Positions 5,672 to 7,482 of a DNA stretch of 7,482 bases are shown here, one piece after another. The position numbers and the translations under genes were made by a program. How positions within the stretch are numbered: the first letter of the stretch is position 1; each line of letters starts with the position of its first letter. The stretch spans positions 1 to 7,482 of the forward strand of contig JACZYK010000127.1 in the NCBI GenBank assembly GCA_022571135.1, written 5' to 3'. The stretch is from Bacteroidota bacterium. GTDB taxonomy: Bacteria > Bacteroidota > Rhodothermia > Rhodothermales > UBA10348. The notes under the pieces were generated by a model. The model ran no database searches and was not told the DNA's origin. It saw only the letters and a list, made by a program, of their open reading frames with translations.

Positions 5672-6200
5672 CAGTGCAGCACATAGCGCCCCGCGCAGTG
5701 ATTCACGCCGCCGAGACCTCGCGCTGATTCACCTGGCGAAGAAAGACCTGGTGCAGTCCGGTATACTCGACGAAGAGCGCTATCGCCATGTCGTCCAGGG
5801 CATACTCATAGATCTTGAGCTGAAGTCCACCAGGGATTATCCGTCGGCAGCAGACCTGGACGCAACTGGTCGGACTCGCCTGATGCAAGTATTCAGGTCT
5901 GATTTCGGATGGAAAGACCGCCCCAATCCTCACCTGAAAAGGCAGCACCGATACGTTGGCCGGGGGCAGCGCGGAGACGGAATCTATATCACGCAGGAGC
6001 AGGCCGACTATATCGCTCTTCTTGAAGATCAGCTCGGATGGCCGGATTCACCGCGTCGACTACTCGGATTCATCGAGCGCCAGCTCGGCGCAAAGTCGAC
6101 AGTCGAGATGCTAGGGAAGAAGAACGCCACCCTGGTCATTACCGGCCTCGAAAGGTTGACCGGCTACAAACCACATCCACGAAGCAAACAGCCAGTGTAA
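5664..6200 (+). CDS. GemA/gp16-like regulatory protein (DUF1018 family)
   Basis: The 178-residue product matches the DUF1018 family, represented by Mu gp16/GemA, a protein of the Mu early-middle region linked to modulation of host gene expression and DNA supercoiling. The diagnostic N-terminus RRRDLALIHLAKKDL (15-29) is followed by GILDEERYRHVVQGI (33-47), the family's L-D-x-x-x-Y-R segment. SAADLDATGRTRLMQVF (61-77) gives the helix before the F-G-W turn (81-83). The C-terminal part ITQEQADYIALLEDQLGW (109-126) fits the family's Q-x-x-x-I-x-x-L-W-x-x-L-G helix, and VITGLERLTGY (158-168) closes the domain. The start is GTG 5664, with GGAG ten bases upstream, overlapping the previous gene by eight bases. 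It is placed before the transposase gene, whereas in Mu gemA is well downstream of A and B. Its exact role here is inferred. Confidence 0.8.
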   Translation: MTNSAAHSAPRSDSRRRDLALIHLAKKDLVQSGILDEERYRHVVQGILIDLELKSTRDYPSAADLDATGRTRLMQVFRSDFGWKDRPNPHLKRQHRYVGRGQRGDGIYITQEQADYIALLEDQLGWPDSPRRLLGFIERQLGAKSTVEMLGKKNATLVITGLERLTGYKPHPRSKQPV

Positions 6201-7482
6201 TGCCAAAGGGATACGATGTAGACATTGATTGGGCGTCGTACGCGACAGCGTGGGAGGATTCAGCGCACGGATCAAAGGGTCAGGCCGTGTCGCTTTTGGC
6301 GACTATCACGGGACTAGACCGGTCTACCGTTTATCGCCGATTACAAAAGCTGTGTGGGCCAAAAAAGAAAGTCGCTCGGGAGGCTAGTAAGTACACAGAG
6401 GAGATTGTGAAAGAGGCGGCGATTCGGCTTGCCCACTACAAGACGATCACCCTGAAGGAAAGCAATCGGTCTCTCTCTACAAAGTACATCATCTCTCGCA
6501 TGGAGCAGGGCGGTCTCGTAGAGCCAGATTACCTGACGGTATCGGGTTTAAATGCAGCACTCAAAAAAGTTGGGTACCGGGATGTAACCCCCCGTGTCCG
6601 CGTTGAGGCGGAGTACTACTGCCAGCAGGTACAGATTGACTTTTCCAGATCGAAGCACTTCCAGGCGTACAAGGTGCTGCCCAACGGCGATTGGTTGCTC
6701 TGGGTTATGGCGAAAGAGAACCATGAAAAGACGCCGATCGGCAGAGTGCGTACGTGGAATACGGCACTCGTCGATGAGTACAGTCGCCTGCGTTGGTTCT
6801 ACTATGATATTGACACCGGGGAAAAACCCGAGCTTGGCCTTCGGGCTCTCGACGAGTACGCGAAGAGGCCGGAAGATGAGCACCTGTTCAGGCATAGATT
6901 CGATGCTATACGCGCTGACCAGGGAGCATTCAGGAAGGCACAACAGACTCAGCGCTTGTTCAAGTCAATTGGCGTCGAGATGCCGATAACGTCTCCTGAA
7001 AACAAGCAGACTCAGGGTAAGGTGGAAATCGGATTCCGGAATCTCTGGAGGGCGTTCGAGGCAGGGCTTGCTGATGAGTTGATTCAAGAACAGGGCGACC
7101 GGGCTACGATCACGCTGAGCGAACTGAATCGCCGCGTAAATGAATATGCAATCCAGTTGCAGCATGAGAACCACCCCGTGCTGCGGGATGAAATCTCAAA
7201 AAAGCGTCTTACATGTTTCCAGGCAGCCCAGAGGAGTATGCTCAAGAAGCGTCCTCCGGTATTCGATTTTGACGTGTTTGCGCTTGCATATAAAGAATGG
7301 CACCGCACGGCAGACGCCTCGTGTATGGTGTCGATCGACAACGCCAAATTGCAGGTGCCCGGAATCGCGGCCGGGAAGCGGGTCGTCATTTTGATGAACA
7401 TGTACGAGGAGTACGTTGGCTACCTGAAGGGAGACTTGAGTCAGTCCAAATTTCCTGTAAGCCCGTACGAGTACCAAACACT
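6200..7482 (+). CDS. Mu-type DDE transposase/integrase (rve domain), C-terminus outside window
   Basis: From ATG 6200, which overlaps the GemA stop as TAATG, the frame stays open to the window end, giving 427 residues without a stop. An N-terminal helix-turn-helix (about 27-51, VSLLATITGLDRSTVYRRL) could bind the phage ends. The catalytic core has QVQIDFS with D147, ALVDEYSRLRWF as the next strand, RADQGA with D240 and GKVEIGFRNLW with E276. D240 and E276 are separated by exactly 35 residues, a DD(35)E triad like retroviral integrases and near Tn7 TnsB, unlike the wider spacing in MuA. After the core comes a basic helical region and a strand-rich part (SIDNAKLQVPG, KRVVILMN) resembling the beta-barrel of Mu-type transposases. 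The enzyme should cut phage ends and join them to target DNA for replicative transposition. A MuB/TnsC-like ATPase gene may follow outside the window. No terminal inverted repeats flank it, so it is not an inserted IS. Confidence 0.85.
   Translation, partial: MPKGYDVDIDWASYATAWEDSAHGSKGQAVSLLATITGLDRSTVYRRLQKLCGPKKKVAREASKYTEEIVKEAAIRLAHYKTITLKESNRSLSTKYIISRMEQGGLVEPDYLTVSGLNAALKKVGYRDVTPRVRVEAEYYCQQVQIDFSRSKHFQAYKVLPNGDWLLWVMAKENHEKTPIGRVRTWNTALVDEYSRLRWFYYDIDTGEKPELGLRALDEYAKRPEDEHLFRHRFDAIRADQGAFRKAQQTQRLFKSIGVEMPITSPENKQTQGKVEIGFRNLWRAFEAGLADELIQEQGDRATITLSELNRRVNEYAIQLQHENHPVLRDEISKKRLTCFQAAQRSMLKKRPPVFDFDVFALAYKEWHRTADASCMVSIDNAKLQVPGIAAGKRVVILMNMYEEYVGYLKGDLSQSKFPVSPYEYQT

Noticed and set aside
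6548..6943. Minus-strand open frame of 131 codons opposite the transposase
   Set aside because: It is antisense to the catalytic core of the DDE transposase and shows no family pattern.
6200..7482. Transposase as an independent insertion sequence inserted in the phage
   Set aside because: The start codon overlaps the upstream stop, no terminal inverted repeat or target duplication is seen before it, and its position in the early operon fits a phage transposase.
1..7482. tRNA genes, CRISPR arrays or riboswitches
   Set aside because: No regularly spaced repeats, tRNA-like cloverleaf pattern or long structured leader was noticed; gene packing leaves almost no room for them.

Overview
The window is a compact segment of a Mu-like (transposable, tailed) bacteriophage or prophage. 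Nothing in it looks like host chromosome. DNA is moderately G+C-rich judged by eye, and genes are packed with 1-8 base overlaps or gaps of a few bases. Only two spacers are notable: 69 bases before the large terminase gene and the A+T-rich control region around 4021-4137. The bacterial host cannot be fixed from the sequence. Shine-Dalgarno sequences are mostly weak, with a clear one before the gene at 1951.

Left part (1-3316, all rightward): a virion-assembly block. It holds the C-terminal part of a probable small terminase-type protein, the large terminase (Walker A GFPQSGKS plus nuclease acidic residues), a gpG/gpS-like virion morphogenesis protein, a Mu gp36-like (DUF1320) protein and a Mu gp37-like (DUF1834) protein. 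These are relatives of proteins spread along the Mu head/neck region, but portal, gpF-like, protease and major capsid genes are absent between them.

Middle (3313-4137): a leftward CI-type repressor whose stop codon overlaps the stop of the last virion gene, then a short A+T-rich control region. That region carries a likely rightward early promoter, a possible overlapping leftward promoter, and an 8-bp inverted repeat that could be an operator. The repressor keeps the S24/LexA-like fold signature but appears to have lost the catalytic Ser, the catalytic Lys and the Ala-Gly cleavage site.

Right part (4138-7482, all rightward): an early operon. It encodes a Cro/Ner-like small regulator, a second small protein with two helix-turn-helix-like segments, a 328-residue coiled-coil protein of unknown function, a GemA/gp16-like (DUF1018) protein, and a DDE transposase/integrase with DD(35)E spacing that runs off the window end and starts on the GemA stop codon.

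Inferred working: the repressor and the Cro/Ner-like protein set the lysis-lysogeny choice at the control region. The early operon delivers regulators, then GemA-like protein and transposase for replicative transposition, and the left block packages DNA and builds the head-tail connection. The most notable points are the gene order (virion genes directly in front of the repressor, GemA ahead of the transposase, both unlike Mu), the seemingly non-cleavable repressor, and the unidentified early protein.
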